Source: Massiliimalia massiliensis (GTDB lineage Bacteria > Bacillota > Clostridia > Oscillospirales > Ruminococcaceae). From it: a stretch of DNA of 64,000 nucleotides. This document shows positions 18,079 to 27,187 of the stretch, piece by piece. The DNA lies in assembly GCF_900155615.1 (NCBI RefSeq), contig NZ_FUHT01000003.1:806001-870000 (forward strand). Direction: 5' to 3'. Under the pieces are notes generated by a model, which did no database searches, was not told where the DNA came from, and saw nothing but the letters and a program-made list of their open reading frames with translations. Position 1 is the first letter of the stretch; every line of letters starts with the position of its first letter. Made by a program: the position numbers and the translations under genes.

Positions 18079-18432
18079 ATGAATGATCTGATGCTGTCGT
18101 TTTTAATTGGGCTGGCCATTTTCGGCGTTGTGGAGCTGATCGCCTGTCTCTGCCGTTTTGCTTTCAGCAGGCAAAAACAGGACGAAGCGGTGATTGTCAT
18201 GCCGCTGAAGGGGGAGCTTCCGGATTTAGAGTTTTCGGTTCGGCGGATCAGGCATGAGCAGAACTGGCGCTACCGGTCAGATTGCCGGGTTTTTCTTGTT
18301 GATCTCGGTATGAGCCAGGAAAGCAGGAGGATTGCGGAAATTCTGGTGCAGGATATCGACGGCGTTTATCTCTGCAAACAGGAAGAGCTGCTGGGAAAGA
18401 TTCGGGAAAACATTTGTTTGCAAAGCAGGTAA
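18079..18432 (+). CDS. Small membrane-anchored protein of unknown function
   Basis: 117 residues: one N-terminal membrane helix (MLSFLIGLAIFGVVELIACL) then a basic stretch and a cytoplasmic alpha/beta domain (AVIVMPLKGELPDLEFSVRR ... VFLVDLGMSQESRRIAEILV). Similar short proteins occur beside housekeeping genes in Clostridia but I know no function. ATG 18079 is correctly spaced from AAGGGGAG; GTG 18076 is too near. The gene ends 70 bp before recD2, whose promoter starts inside its last codons. Confidence 0.62.
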   Translation: MNDLMLSFLIGLAIFGVVELIACLCRFAFSRQKQDEAVIVMPLKGELPDLEFSVRRIRHEQNWRYRSDCRVFLVDLGMSQESRRIAEILVQDIDGVYLCKQEELLGKIRENICLQSR

Positions 18433-18446
18433 AAATATACTATAAT
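18418..18446 (+). promoter_or_regulatory. recD2 promoter
   Basis: TTGCAA (18418-18423), 17-bp spacer, TATAAT (18441-18446). The -35 lies within the last codons of the upstream gene. Confidence 0.72.
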
Positions 18447-18466
18447 AAAACTACGATTCTGCAAAG

Positions 18467-18492
18467 AAAGGACGCGGTTCACAAGGGAACCG
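18467..18492 (+). promoter_or_regulatory. Hairpin between Shine-Dalgarno and start of recD2
   Basis: AAAGGA at 18467-18472 is followed after two bases by a perfect 6-bp stem 18475-18480/18487-18492 with a 6-nt loop, then nine bases to the ATG. If folded, the effective spacing is 11 bases; unfolded it is 29. No good Shine-Dalgarno is nearer, the GGG at 18498-18500 being only one base from the ATG. Confidence 0.6.
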
Positions 18493-18501
18493 AAACAGGG
18501 T

Positions 18502-20709
18502 ATGGCGGAGAAAGAACTGATTAACCTTTGCGGCAGTGTGGAGCACATTGTTTTCGCGAACAAGGAAAACGGGTTTGCGGTCATTGAGGTGGCAACTGGA
18601 GATGAGCTCGTCTGCGCAGTAGGGAATATTCCCGATGTACAGGAGGGGACAGAACTGAGCATGATGGGGTATTATACCACCCATGCGACCTATGGATACC
18701 AGTTCCGTGTGGAAACCTGCGAACAGAAAATGCCTGCAACCGAGAATGCAATCTGCAAATATCTGGCTTCCGGGACGATCAAGGGAATCGGCCCGGCGAT
18801 TGCACGGCGGATTGTGGAACGGTTCGGAAAGGATACCCTTCAGATTATGGAAGAACAGCCGGAACGTCTGGCGGAGGTGAAAGGCATCACGCTGAAAAAG
18901 AGCCGGGAGCTGGCGGAAGAGGTGCGGCAGGTTTTTGGTGTACGGAATCTGATGATCTTCCTTTCCGCTTACGGTGTCCCGCCTGCGATGAGCGTGAAGG
19001 TCTGGAAAAAATGGGGCGTTTTGTCTGCGGAGCTGCTCCGTGAAAATCCTTATCTGCTCTGCGGGAGCCTGTTCCAGCTCGATTTTTCCCTGGCAGACCG
19101 CATTGCGGAGGATCAGAACATTCCCCGGGACAGCGAGCTTCGTATCTCTGCAGGGCTGGGCTGTATCCTGGTACATAATATTGGTAACGGGCATACCTGC
19201 CTGCCCTGTTCAAAGCTTTATCAGGCTGCGGAAAAGCTGCTGGAGCTTCCGGCCCAAACCATTGAGGAAAAACTGGAAACGATTGTACGGCAGGGAGATC
19301 TTGTACGGCTGCGGAAGAAAAAGGAATATCTTGCCCTGCCGGAGCTTTTTGCGGCGGAGCAATATATCGCGTCCCGAATATCGCTGATGGTGAGCGTACC
19401 GCCGATGGAAGCGCCGCAAATCGACTTCGTGATCCGTCAGGTTGAGGAAGAAAAAAAGCTGCGGTATGAGGATTTGCAGAAGAAGGCGATCCGGGAAGCT
19501 CTGATGAATGAAATTTTTATCCTGACCGGTGGTCCCGGTACCGGGAAAACCACTACGCTGAACGGAATTATTGACGTATTGGAATACTGCGGGAAGGATA
19601 TTGCAATCGCCGCGCCGACCGGTCGTGCGGCAAAACGGATCAGCGAGGTGACCGGACGGGAAGCCAAAACCATCCACCGCCTGCTGGAGGTAGAGATGGG
19701 GGACGGGAATCCCCGTTTTGCCAAGAATGAACAGGAGCCGCTTTTAAATGACGCGGTGGTCATCGATGAAATGTCGATGGTGGATGTCCTGCTGTTCGAC
19801 GCGCTGCTGCGCGCCATGAAGCCGGGAGCAAAGCTGATCCTGGTAGGAGACTATAACCAGCTTCCCTCTGTGGGCGCCGGGAATGTCCTGCACGATCTGC
19901 TGGCGAGCGAGGTGGTTCCGACGGTACGGCTGGAGCAGATTTTCCGCCAGGCCGCACAGAGCAATATTGTTCTGAACGCGCACCGGATCGTAGAGGGGAC
20001 AGTACCTGACCTCTCCCGGAAGGACGGGGACTTTTTCTTCCTTCCGCGGCAGAATGCCCCGGCGGTATCGCAGACGGTGATTGACCTGGTCTGCCGCAGA
20101 TTGCCTAACCGGTATCAGTATTCCCCGCTGGACGACATCCAGGTGCTCTGCCCGCAAAGGCGCGGGGAACTCGGCGTAGAAGAGCTGAACAGCAGACTGC
20201 AGGAACAGCTAAACCCGCCGGCACCGGGCAAAACGGAATTTAAGGCCGGGCTTTATACCTACCGTGTCGGAGACAAGGTTATGCAGATCAAGAATAACTA
20301 TGATATGGAATGGCAGAAGGATACAGAGCGCGGCATGGGTGTTTTTAACGGCGATATCGGGACAATCCGGATGATTGACCGCGGCAGCCAGACCCTTGCG
20401 GTGGAATTTGAGGACAGGCTTTCCTATTATCCGTTTGATATGGCAGCCGATCAATTGGAGCTTGCTTATGCCATTACCGTCCATAAAAGCCAGGGAAATG
20501 AATTTGAAGCAGTGGTGATTCCCGTGCTGGGCGGATACGACAGGCTTTATTACCGCAATCTTTTATATACGGCGATTACCCGGGCAAAACAAATTGTTAT
20601 TTTGGTCGGACGGAAAGAGCGGGTTGCTTTTATGGTAAATAACAACCTCAAAGGAATCAGGTTTACTAATCTGAAACACCTGCTGGTAGGGATGGTGGAA
20701 GAATTTTGA
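18502..20709 (+). CDS. recD2: RecD2-type ATP-dependent DNA helicase
   Basis: A superfamily 1B 5'-3' helicase of 735 residues, the RecBC-independent RecD2/YrrC form involved in replication-fork and mismatch repair. An N-terminal OB-like region (LCGSVEHIVFANKENGFAVI) and helix-hairpin-helix repeats (GTIKGIGPAIARRIVERFG) precede the motor: Walker A LTGGPGTGKTTTLNGI, motif Ia APTGRAAKR, motif II VVIDEMSMVD, motif III LVGDYNQLPSVGAG, motif V/VI AYAITVHKSQGNEFEAVV and YTAITRAKQIVILVG. Length matches other RecD2. The stop TGA overlaps the TTG start of the comF-like gene. Expression may be tuned by the hairpin between its Shine-Dalgarno and start. Confidence 0.96.
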   Translation: MAEKELINLCGSVEHIVFANKENGFAVIEVATGDELVCAVGNIPDVQEGTELSMMGYYTTHATYGYQFRVETCEQKMPATENAICKYLASGTIKGIGPAIARRIVERFGKDTLQIMEEQPERLAEVKGITLKKSRELAEEVRQVFGVRNLMIFLSAYGVPPAMSVKVWKKWGVLSAELLRENPYLLCGSLFQLDFSLADRIAEDQNIPRDSELRISAGLGCILVHNIGNGHTCLPCSKLYQAAEKLLELPAQTIEEKLETIVRQGDLVRLRKKKEYLALPELFAAEQYIASRISLMVSVPPMEAPQIDFVIRQVEEEKKLRYEDLQKKAIREALMNEIFILTGGPGTGKTTTLNGIIDVLEYCGKDIAIAAPTGRAAKRISEVTGREAKTIHRLLEVEMGDGNPRFAKNEQEPLLNDAVVIDEMSMVDVLLFDALLRAMKPGAKLILVGDYNQLPSVGAGNVLHDLLASEVVPTVRLEQIFRQAAQSNIVLNAHRIVEGTVPDLSRKDGDFFFLPRQNAPAVSQTVIDLVCRRLPNRYQYSPLDDIQVLCPQRRGELGVEELNSRLQEQLNPPAPGKTEFKAGLYTYRVGDKVMQIKNNYDMEWQKDTERGMGVFNGDIGTIRMIDRGSQTLAVEFEDRLSYYPFDMAADQLELAYAITVHKSQGNEFEAVVIPVLGGYDRLYYRNLLYTAITRAKQIVILVGRKERVAFMVNNNLKGIRFTNLKHLLVGMVEEF

Positions 20710-21425
20710 GAAATGAACATTTCCCGGGAAAGGTGAAGCGGTTTTTGATCCACTCCTTTTTTCCGGCGCGCTGTCCGTTCTGCCGCTGTGTGATCCCTTA
20801 TGACCGCCACTACTGTGAACACTGCAGAGACTTAGCGGAAAGTCAGGATAGCCGGGTTCTGACAAACTGCCGGGAAAACGGCGGCTTTTTTGACGCGGCT
20901 TGTTCTTCTTTTTGCTATAACCAGGATACAGAACGGGCGATTCTCGATTTAAAACGGCAGGATATCGAGCCCGCGGAGCATTTCGGCTGGTTCCAGGCAA
21001 GGCTTCTGGAGGAATCCGGACTAGCCGACTTTGATCTTGTAACTGCTGTGCCCATGACCGGAAAGAAAAAGCGCGGGCGCGGATATAACCAGGCGGCGGT
21101 GCTTGCGAAGTCGGTCGCATTTTATCTGGAAAAAACCTATCAGGATTTGCTTGAAAAAATAAAAGAAACAAAACCGCAGCATACTTTGTCTGCAACAGAG
21201 AGAAAATATAACTTGAAGGATGCATATAAAGTCAAAAATCCGGAGATGATCAAGGGGAAGGATATTTTATTAGTAGACGATGTGCTGACGACAGGCTCGA
21301 CTGTTAACGAATGCGCGAAAACCCTGATGAGGGCCGGCGCAAACCGAGTGATTGTATCAACAGCTTGTTATGCTGTCCAAAAGAAAGGCGCAGCCTCCGG
21401 ACAGCACCTTGAAAAAGGGATATAA
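20706..21425 (+). CDS. ComF-family phosphoribosyltransferase-like protein
   Basis: 239 residues: an N-terminal double zinc knuckle (CPFCRCVIPYDRHYCEHC) and a type I phosphoribosyltransferase domain with the PRPP-loop ILLVDDVLTTGSTVNEC and the family motif RGRGYNQAAVLAKSVA. ComFC/GntX proteins assist DNA uptake in competent bacteria; the fold is PRTase-like but the reaction is unknown. The start is TTG 20706, sharing bases with the recD2 stop; GTGGAAG just upstream may serve as ribosome site. Pairing with a helicase gene is a common clostridial order. Confidence 0.88.
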   Translation: MRNEHFPGKVKRFLIHSFFPARCPFCRCVIPYDRHYCEHCRDLAESQDSRVLTNCRENGGFFDAACSSFCYNQDTERAILDLKRQDIEPAEHFGWFQARLLEESGLADFDLVTAVPMTGKKKRGRGYNQAAVLAKSVAFYLEKTYQDLLEKIKETKPQHTLSATERKYNLKDAYKVKNPEMIKGKDILLVDDVLTTGSTVNECAKTLMRAGANRVIVSTACYAVQKKGAASGQHLEKGI

Positions 21426-21515
21426 CCTGTGTTATAATAAAAAATAAGATTGAACAGGGACTGTGTGCAAGAGTATTTTTCCTGCTCAGGACAGAATTAT
21501 AGGAGATTGAGGGTT

Positions 21516-22910
21516 ATGGATAGAGTAGAAATCAAACAACTGTTTACAGACGTCAGCGCTTATCAGGATCAAAAGGTCACAATATCCGGATGGGTGAAAA
21601 CAATCCGTGATTCCAAGGCACTGGGATTTATGGAATTAAATGACGGGAGCAGCTTTAAAAACCTGCAGGTTGTTTTTGAGGACAGCAGGATTGATAATTT
21701 TAAAGAAGTGACAAAGTACCATGTCGGGAGCGCCGTAACGGTAAGCGGGGAGATTATACTGACCCCGCAGGCGAAGCAGCCGTTTGAAATTCACGCGGAT
21801 GAGATTGTGCTGGAGGGAGCTTCTACAACAGACTATCCGCTCCAGAAAAAACGTCATTCGCTGGAGTTTCTGCGTTCTATCGCACATCTTCGCCCGCGTA
21901 CCAACACCTTTAACGCGGTGTTCCGGGTACGTTCAGTAGCGGCGTTTGCGATTCACAGGTTCTTTAATGAGCGCGGTTTTGTCTATGCGCATACTCCGCT
22001 CATCACCGGGAGCGACTGCGAAGGGGCGGGGGAGATGTTCCGCGTTACGACGCTGGATGCAAAAAATCCGCCGATTTGCGAGGATGGAAGCGTTGATTAT
22101 TCTCAGGACTTTTTCGGAAAAGCGACCAGTCTGACAGTTTCCGGACAGTTGGAGGCGGAGTGTATGGCCATGGCCTTTGGCAAGGTTTACACCTTTGGGC
22201 CGACCTTCCGCGCGGAGAACTCCAATACTACCCGGCATGCCGCAGAATTCTGGATGATCGAACCGGAGATTGCGTTTGCGGACCTAAACGATGATATGGA
22301 TCTCGCGCGGGATATGATTAAGTATGTGCTTTCCTATGTGCTGGAGGAATGTCCGGAAGAGATGCAGTTCTTTAACAATTTCTATGACAAAGGGCTGATT
22401 GAGCGCCTCTCCGCCCTGGTGGATTCCGACTTTGCCCATGTCACCTATACTGAGGCAATCGAAATTTTGGAGAAAAACAAGGATCAGTTTGAATACCCGG
22501 TATACTGGGGATGCGATCTGCAGACTGAGCATGAGCGTTTCCTTACCGAGCAGGTGTTTAAACAGCCTGTGTTTGTAACAGATTACCCGAAAGAAATCAA
22601 GGCCTTTTATATGCGCCTGAACGACGACGGAAAAACCGTTGCTGCAATGGATATGCTTGTTCCGGGAATTGGGGAGATCATCGGCGGAAGCCAGCGTGAA
22701 GAACGTCTGGATGTACTGGAGGAAAGAATCCGGGAGCTCGGAATGGATCCGGCGGACTATTCCTGGTATCTGGATCTTCGCCGCTATGGCGGAACCAAGC
22801 ACGCGGGTTATGGGCTTGGTTTTGAACGGCTCATTATGTATATCACAGGTGTTTCCAATATTCGAGACGTGCTGCCATTCCCAAGAACAACCGGAAGTGC
22901 CGAATATTAA
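21516..22910 (+). CDS. asnS: Asparaginyl-tRNA synthetase
   Basis: A class IIb synthetase of about 464 residues. An N-terminal OB-fold anticodon domain ([20 protein letters not shown]) leads into motif 1 ([16 protein letters not shown]), motif 2 ([20 protein letters not shown]), and motif 3 ([20 protein letters not shown]). The ATG at 21516 has AGGAG ten bases upstream; the frame extends further but without a start signal. A terminator follows between asnS and larE. Its presence suggests direct Asn charging rather than only the amidotransferase route. Confidence 0.96.
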   Translation: MDRVEIKQLFTDVSAYQDQKVTISGWVKTIRDSKALGFMELNDGSSFKNLQVVFEDSRIDNFKEVTKYHVGSAVTVSGEIILTPQAKQPFEIHADEIVLEGASTTDYPLQKKRHSLEFLRSIAHLRPRTNTFNAVFRVRSVAAFAIHRFFNERGFVYAHTPLITGSDCEGAGEMFRVTTLDAKNPPICEDGSVDYSQDFFGKATSLTVSGQLEAECMAMAFGKVYTFGPTFRAENSNTTRHAAEFWMIEPEIAFADLNDDMDLARDMIKYVLSYVLEECPEEMQFFNNFYDKGLIERLSALVDSDFAHVTYTEAIEILEKNKDQFEYPVYWGCDLQTEHERFLTEQVFKQPVFVTDYPKEIKAFYMRLNDDGKTVAAMDMLVPGIGEIIGGSQREERLDVLEERIRELGMDPADYSWYLDLRRYGGTKHAGYGLGFERLIMYITGVSNIRDVLPFPRTTGSAEY

Positions 22911-22920
22911 TTGAAAAGGA

Positions 22921-22946
22921 AAAGCAAGCCGTTTTCGGCTTGCTTT
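22921..22946 (+). terminator. asnS terminator
   Basis: A perfect 11-bp stem 22921-22931 with 22936-22946, TTTT loop, then TCTT. It separates asnS from larE. Confidence 0.85.
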
Positions 22947-22983
22947 CTTGCTATATCGCTTTATGAGAGGAATGATCGAAAGA

Positions 22984-23790
22984 ATGGATCAATTGTCTGA
23001 ATTGCGCAAATTGGTGCGGGATAAGGGGAAAAACGGAATTTGCCTCGCTTTTTCAGGCGGGGTCGATTCAGCCGTCCTGCTGAAGGTTGCTTCTGAGGCG
23101 GGCGTCCCTTTGCTTGCCGTAACCTTCCATACGATGCTCCATCCTGCAGCCGACACGCAGGCGGCAAAAAAAATAGCGGAAGAGATGGGGGCTGAGCACC
23201 TGGTGCTGGAGATTGACGAATTTCAAAATCCCAAGGTTATGGAAAATCCTCCCGACCGGTGTTATCACTGTAAATACATGCTGTTTGAACAGCTCGTCCA
23301 CGTAGCCCAGGAACGCCGTCTTGCCTGTGTGATGGATGGTACTAATTTGGACGATCTGAGCGAATACCGGCCTGGACTGCGCGCATTGGAGGAATGGGGT
23401 GTGCTCAGCCCGCTGGCAGCCTGCAAGCTCGGAAAGGCCGAGGTACGGGAAATCGCGGCAGAGCTTGGGCTGTCTGTTGCGACAAAGCCGTCTTCACCCT
23501 GCATGGCGACCCGTTTTCCCTATGGTCAGCTTTTAAGCCGGGAACTGCTGCGTCAGGCAGAGGATGCGGAGGCCGCGCTGAAGGAATTGGGCTTTTATAA
23601 TGTCCGGGTGCGCTGTCACAACGGGATTGCCCGCATTGAGGTCGACCAGGAGGCGCTGACCGATGCGCTGAAGAAAAAGGATAAAATTTGTACAGCCTTG
23701 AAAGAGTGCGGCTTTGATTATGTTACTCTGGATTTGGAGGGCTTTCGGAGCGGGAGTATGGATTTGCATATTAAAACGGATGAAACCTAA
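22984..23790 (+). CDS. larE: LarE-family ATP-dependent sacrificial sulfur transferase
   Basis: A PP-loop ATPase of about 268 residues. The N-terminal loop CLAFSGGVDSAVLL binds ATP, and CYHCKYMLFEQL, DGTNLDDLSEYRPGLRALEE and PSSPCMATRFPYG are LarE-family hallmarks; the Cys in the last motif is the sulfur donor in Lactobacillus LarE, which builds the nickel-pincer cofactor of lactate racemase. LarB, LarC and LarA are not in this window, so the true substrate may be another sulfur acceptor. Several in-frame ATGs exist (22963, 22972, 22984); AGAGGA at 22966-22971 favours 22984. Confidence 0.88.
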   Translation: MDQLSELRKLVRDKGKNGICLAFSGGVDSAVLLKVASEAGVPLLAVTFHTMLHPAADTQAAKKIAEEMGAEHLVLEIDEFQNPKVMENPPDRCYHCKYMLFEQLVHVAQERRLACVMDGTNLDDLSEYRPGLRALEEWGVLSPLAACKLGKAEVREIAAELGLSVATKPSSPCMATRFPYGQLLSRELLRQAEDAEAALKELGFYNVRVRCHNGIARIEVDQEALTDALKKKDKICTALKECGFDYVTLDLEGFRSGSMDLHIKTDET

Positions 23791-24560
23791 TCGGTTTCAT
23801 CCGTTTGTCCATTTTCTAATTCTAATTCCAAATGCAGCTTTTCTGCTATTGTGAGGATAAAGCGGCTGTTGCTTGGCTTTTTTGCAGTATTGCTAAAGAT
23901 TTCATTGAATTCGTCGGCCGGGTTATTCCGGCAGGCCTCCCAGGAAATTGAGACAGCATGACGGATTGCACGTTCCACACTAACCGAAGTTGTATTGAAT
24001 TTTTCTGCAATTGCAGGATATAGGCCCTTTGTGATAGAATCGAGTTCCTGGCTTCCGGCAAGCGCCAATAAAATAGCATACCGCAGGTAACGGTAGCCTT
24101 TGAGGTTGGCGGGGATATTAAACGCATGAAGCGTTTCCGCTACCAACTGTTCCCGGGACTTGGTCGGGCAGTTGAGATAATAGTGGGAAGAGGTGACGAT
24201 TTCCATCAGCCGTTCGTTTAGGGTGCTGTTGCTGTATGGCCGGCAAAGGTAAAATGCGGCGCCATGCTCCTCAGCAAAAAGCTTTTTTTCCGTAGTAGGG
24301 TCAGAATCGGTAATAATAAACTCAGGATGGTAATTGGGAATTGCAGAAACAGCCTTCATCATTCCAATTCCGGAGATATATTTCATATTTTCTGATACAA
24401 CCACAATATGAGGACGGTATTCGCAAATTTTATCAAAAATGGCAAAGGCTTCAGGTATGATCTCCTGAATCTCAAATCTTGATAGATCCACCCATGAATT
24501 CCAGGCATTTTCCCAGAAGCGTTTATTGTCACAAATTAGAATTCTAAACTTACGCCTCAT
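23787..24560 (-). CDS. Spo0A-family regulator with degenerate receiver
   Basis: 257 residues. The C-terminal half is clearly the Spo0A DNA-binding domain: LHAFNIPANLKGYRYLRYAI, SITKGLYPAIAEKFNTTSVS, VERAIRHAVSISW, KPSNSRFILTIAEKLHLE. The N-terminal half keeps the receiver layout but lacks its chemistry: the phosphoacceptor Asp56 aligns with Ser56 (HIVVVSENM), the acidic pair is D11-N12, and the conserved Lys before Pro is Arg107 (YLCRPYS). AAAGGAGAT precedes the ATG. It converges with larE (four-base overlap of the ends). It may bind 0A-box DNA without phosphorelay control, or be a paralogue of a canonical Spo0A elsewhere. Confidence 0.85.
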   Translation of the reverse strand: MRRKFRILICDNKRFWENAWNSWVDLSRFEIQEIIPEAFAIFDKICEYRPHIVVVSENMKYISGIGMMKAVSAIPNYHPEFIITDSDPTTEKKLFAEEHGAAFYLCRPYSNSTLNERLMEIVTSSHYYLNCPTKSREQLVAETLHAFNIPANLKGYRYLRYAILLALAGSQELDSITKGLYPAIAEKFNTTSVSVERAIRHAVSISWEACRNNPADEFNEIFSNTAKKPSNSRFILTIAEKLHLELELENGQTDETD

Positions 24561-24716
24561 CTGTGTCTATCTCCTTTGACGCTATTTTTAAAACACTTTT
24601 ATTTTACCATATTTTTGATGCAGGGACAATGAGAAAGGACAGAGAAATATAATAGCCTGAATTGATGATATTTACCAAATTTTTCCTTTTATAACGTCGA
24701 ATAATGCCGGAAAAAG

Positions 24717-24744
24717 AATAAGGCTGTAAAAATACAGCCTTATT
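24717..24744 (-). terminator. upp terminator
   Basis: A perfect 12-bp stem 24717-24728 with 24733-24744, 4-nt loop, followed on the minus strand by CTTTTT. Confidence 0.88.
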
Positions 24745-24767
24745 TGACGAATATTCACGATTTTAGT

Positions 24768-25397
24768 TTACTTTGTACCAAAGATTCTATCGCCGGCATC
24801 TCCTAAGCCCGGGACGATATAGGCATGCTCATTCAGGCTCTGGTCCTTGGAAGCACAATAAATAGCAACGTCAGGATGAGCCTTCTGCAATGCTTCCAGA
24901 CCTTCCGGAGCAGCAATAATACACATAAATTTGATATTAGTTACACCGCGCTGCTTGATCTGGTTGATCGCATCGATCGCAGAGGCGCCAGTGGCAAGCA
25001 TCGGATCAAGGACAATGACCTCCCGCTTTTCAATATCCACCGGGAATTTTGCGTAGTATTCAACCGCCTGCTTGGTTTCCGGATCGCGGTAAAGCCCTAT
25101 ATGGCCAACCTTTGCGGCGGGCACCAGTCTTAATACGCCGTCGACCATCCCGAGACCGGCTCTGAGAATCGGAACAAAAGCAAGCTTGCTCCCGGCGATT
25201 ACCTTTGTTTTTGCAACGGCAATCGGCGTTTCGATCTCGACCTCTTTTAGCGGCAGGTCGCGGGTCGCCTCATAACACATCAGCATTGCGATTTCAGATA
25301 CCAGTTCCCGGAATTCCTTAGAGCCGGTATTCTTATCACGAAGCAATGAAATTTTGTGCTGAATCAGCGGGTGATCCATAATCATAGGAGTTGTCAT
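24768..25397 (-). CDS. upp: Uracil phosphoribosyltransferase
   Basis: Salvages uracil to UMP with PRPP. The 209-residue protein shows [20 protein letters not shown], the PRPP-binding loop [18 protein letters not shown], and the C-terminal [17 protein letters not shown], all diagnostic. GGAAAGGATG lies upstream of the ATG. It is the last gene of a minus-strand series after rpiB with an 18-bp gap, so co-transcription with rpiB is likely. Confidence 0.97.
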   Translation of the reverse strand: MTTPMIMDHPLIQHKISLLRDKNTGSKEFRELVSEIAMLMCYEATRDLPLKEVEIETPIAVAKTKVIAGSKLAFVPILRAGLGMVDGVLRLVPAAKVGHIGLYRDPETKQAVEYYAKFPVDIEKREVIVLDPMLATGASAIDAINQIKQRGVTNIKFMCIIAAPEGLEALQKAHPDVAIYCASKDQSLNEHAYIVPGLGDAGDRIFGTK

Positions 25398-25415
25398 GGT
25401 AAAACATCCTTTCCC

Positions 25416-25859
25416 TTATTTATATTCTTTTTCCAGATTCATCATTTTTTCTACCCGAACGGCGTGCCTTCCGCCCTCGAACTCGGTTTTCAGGAAAACA
25501 TCCAGCAGTTCAGCCGCAAGCCCCGGGCCGATCACCCGTGCGCCAAACGCGATGATATTGGAATCATTGTGCATTCGGGTGTATTTCGCAGAGAAATAAT
25601 CATGGCAGAGCGCAGCGCGGATGCCATGGATTTTATTGGCGGACATGGAAATTCCGATTCCTGTTCCGCAGATTAAAATTCCCTTTTCGCATTCACCGCT
25701 TAAAATACTTTCGCAGACAGGCTTTGCAATATCGGGATAGTCGCAGGATTCCTCCGTATAGGTGCCAAAATCCTTAAACGGGATATTCTTTTCCGCCATA
25801 TGTTTCATTAATTCAGCCTTCAGCGTCACGCCTCCGTGGTCGCATCCAATTGCAATCAT
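25416..25859 (-). CDS. rpiB: Ribose-5-phosphate isomerase B
   Basis: Interconverts ribose 5-phosphate and ribulose 5-phosphate in the pentose phosphate pathway; some relatives isomerise allose or galactose 6-phosphates. The 147-residue protein begins MIAIGCDHGGVTLKAELMKH and has the catalytic Cys in GILICGTGIGISMSANKIHG and the substrate His/Arg in RAALCHDYFSAKYTRMHND. The start overlaps the end of tsaB by four bases, indicating coupling. Confidence 0.95.
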   Translation of the reverse strand: MIAIGCDHGGVTLKAELMKHMAEKNIPFKDFGTYTEESCDYPDIAKPVCESILSGECEKGILICGTGIGISMSANKIHGIRAALCHDYFSAKYTRMHNDSNIIAFGARVIGPGLAAELLDVFLKTEFEGGRHAVRVEKMMNLEKEYK

Positions 25860-26563
25860 GGGTTTTCCCTCCGTTTTTTCATCAGTTCACGCTGTGCCTG
25901 GGGAAGCCTGAGATATTCCGGCGTCAATTCGGCCGCGCTGATGGTTTCGCCCTTACGGATTTTTTCCAAGGCTGCAAGACCGACCGATGAAGCGCGCTGG
26001 TAACGGTTTGCCGCCCCGCTCAGCACCAGACCTGTTAAAAGTCCCTGGTATTCATTATAGCACAAATCTGCGCCGTCTCCAACTAAAATTACAGGATTTT
26101 TTTCCATTTTCAGTTCAGAACCTATTTCCTCCAGCGAGATGGCACGGTCAGGAGTCCGTTTTATTATTGTTCCTGGCTGTACATCATACAGAGCATTATA
26201 AACCTGCTTGCATCGTGCGTCCATAACACAGCACACTGTTCCGGAAAAATCCACCGCGTTATAGGCCAGTGCATCCAGCGTAGAAACTGCTACGCAGGGT
26301 TTTCCGGCAGCATAGGCCATCCCCTTTACTGCGGCAATCCCAATCCGCAGCCCGGTAAAAGACCCCGGGCCGTTTGAAACGGCGAAATAATCGATTTCCT
26401 CTGGTGATATCCGGCTCTGTGAAAGCAGATGCTCGCACATCGGCATAATAGTCTGAGAATGGGTGAGCCCCAGGTTGGCCGAATATTCCGCCAGTATTTT
26501 CGTTTCATCCAACAGACAGACGCCCGCTGCCTTGGCGGAGGTGTCCATTGCCAGTATTTTCAT
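25856..26563 (-). CDS. tsaB: tRNA threonylcarbamoyladenosine biosynthesis protein TsaB
   Basis: A 235-residue ASKHA-fold protein, the non-catalytic partner of TsaD in making t6A37 on ANN-decoding tRNAs. It begins ILAMDTSAKAAGVCLLDE and contains FAVSNGPGSFTGLRIGIAAV and CVAVSTLDALAY. Unlike many Clostridia, rimI and tsaD do not follow; rpiB does, by a four-base overlap. tsaE lies just upstream on the same strand, so the t6A genes form one transcription unit. Confidence 0.94.
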   Translation of the reverse strand: MKILAMDTSAKAAGVCLLDETKILAEYSANLGLTHSQTIMPMCEHLLSQSRISPEEIDYFAVSNGPGSFTGLRIGIAAVKGMAYAAGKPCVAVSTLDALAYNAVDFSGTVCCVMDARCKQVYNALYDVQPGTIIKRTPDRAISLEEIGSELKMEKNPVILVGDGADLCYNEYQGLLTGLVLSGAANRYQRASSVGLAALEKIRKGETISAAELTPEYLRLPQAQRELMKKRRENP

Positions 26564-26583
26564 AGTCTGCCATCATTCCTTTA

Positions 26584-27006
26584 TTATTCTTCCCGGGAAA
26601 TCTTGATTTCCCGTTCCTCTTCACCTAACACGGTGAACGCAACGGTAATGGTTCCAGGCGGAAGCACTCCGTCGATATTTTCGCTCCATTCAATTGCCAG
26701 AATGCCATTGGGATCGTCCAGATAATCAAAAAAGCCGGTAGAATACAGATCGTCAAAATCAGTGATCCGGTACATGTCAAAGTGGTATAGGATAACGGAT
26801 CCCCGGTATTCATGCACCAGTGCAAAGGTGGGACTTGCTACCTCGTCCGCGATTCCCAGTCCGCGCGCCATTCCCCGGGTGAAGGCCGTTTTTCCGGCGC
26901 CGAGATCCCCGGTGTATGCGACGACATCGCCTGGATGAAGCGTTTTTGCAAACTGTTCGGCAATTTCTTCAGTTTCCCGCACACTGTGGGAACGGTAAGT
27001 ATTCAT
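26584..27006 (-). CDS. tsaE: tRNA threonylcarbamoyladenosine biosynthesis ATPase TsaE
   Basis: A small P-loop ATPase that drives TsaBD turnover in t6A synthesis. Walker A is YTGDLGAGKTAFTRGMARG; FDMYRITDFDDL and AIEWSENIDGVLPPG follow, as usual. The 140-residue form beginning MNTYRSHSVRETEEIAEQF matches the family's N-terminus, although GGAGG is rather far (about 16 bases) from that ATG; the frame also allows ATG 27009 and ATG 27054. It is followed by tsaB. Confidence 0.92.
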   Translation of the reverse strand: MNTYRSHSVRETEEIAEQFAKTLHPGDVVAYTGDLGAGKTAFTRGMARGLGIADEVASPTFALVHEYRGSVILYHFDMYRITDFDDLYSTGFFDYLDDPNGILAIEWSENIDGVLPPGTITVAFTVLGEEEREIKISREE

Positions 27007-27147
27007 CATAGGATTAATACGGCGCCCTCCTCGGACTTCCTTTCTTCGAATCATAGCTTGCTTTACCCATTCACTGCATGGGAACGCAGGCCGTTTTTCC
27101 TATTATATTATTTTCTGTAAATTATTTCAATAGCTCTGGTCAGATTA

Positions 27148-27175
27148 TTGACAGTATGGTATAATAAATCATAAT
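27148..27175 (+). promoter_or_regulatory. fhs promoter
   Basis: A perfect TTGACA (27148-27153) followed by a 16-bp spacer and CATAAT (27170-27175); an alternative TATAAT starts at 27160. Transcription from here would give a leader of about 150 nt. Confidence 0.6.
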
Positions 27176-27187
27176 AATTTGTTTCAA

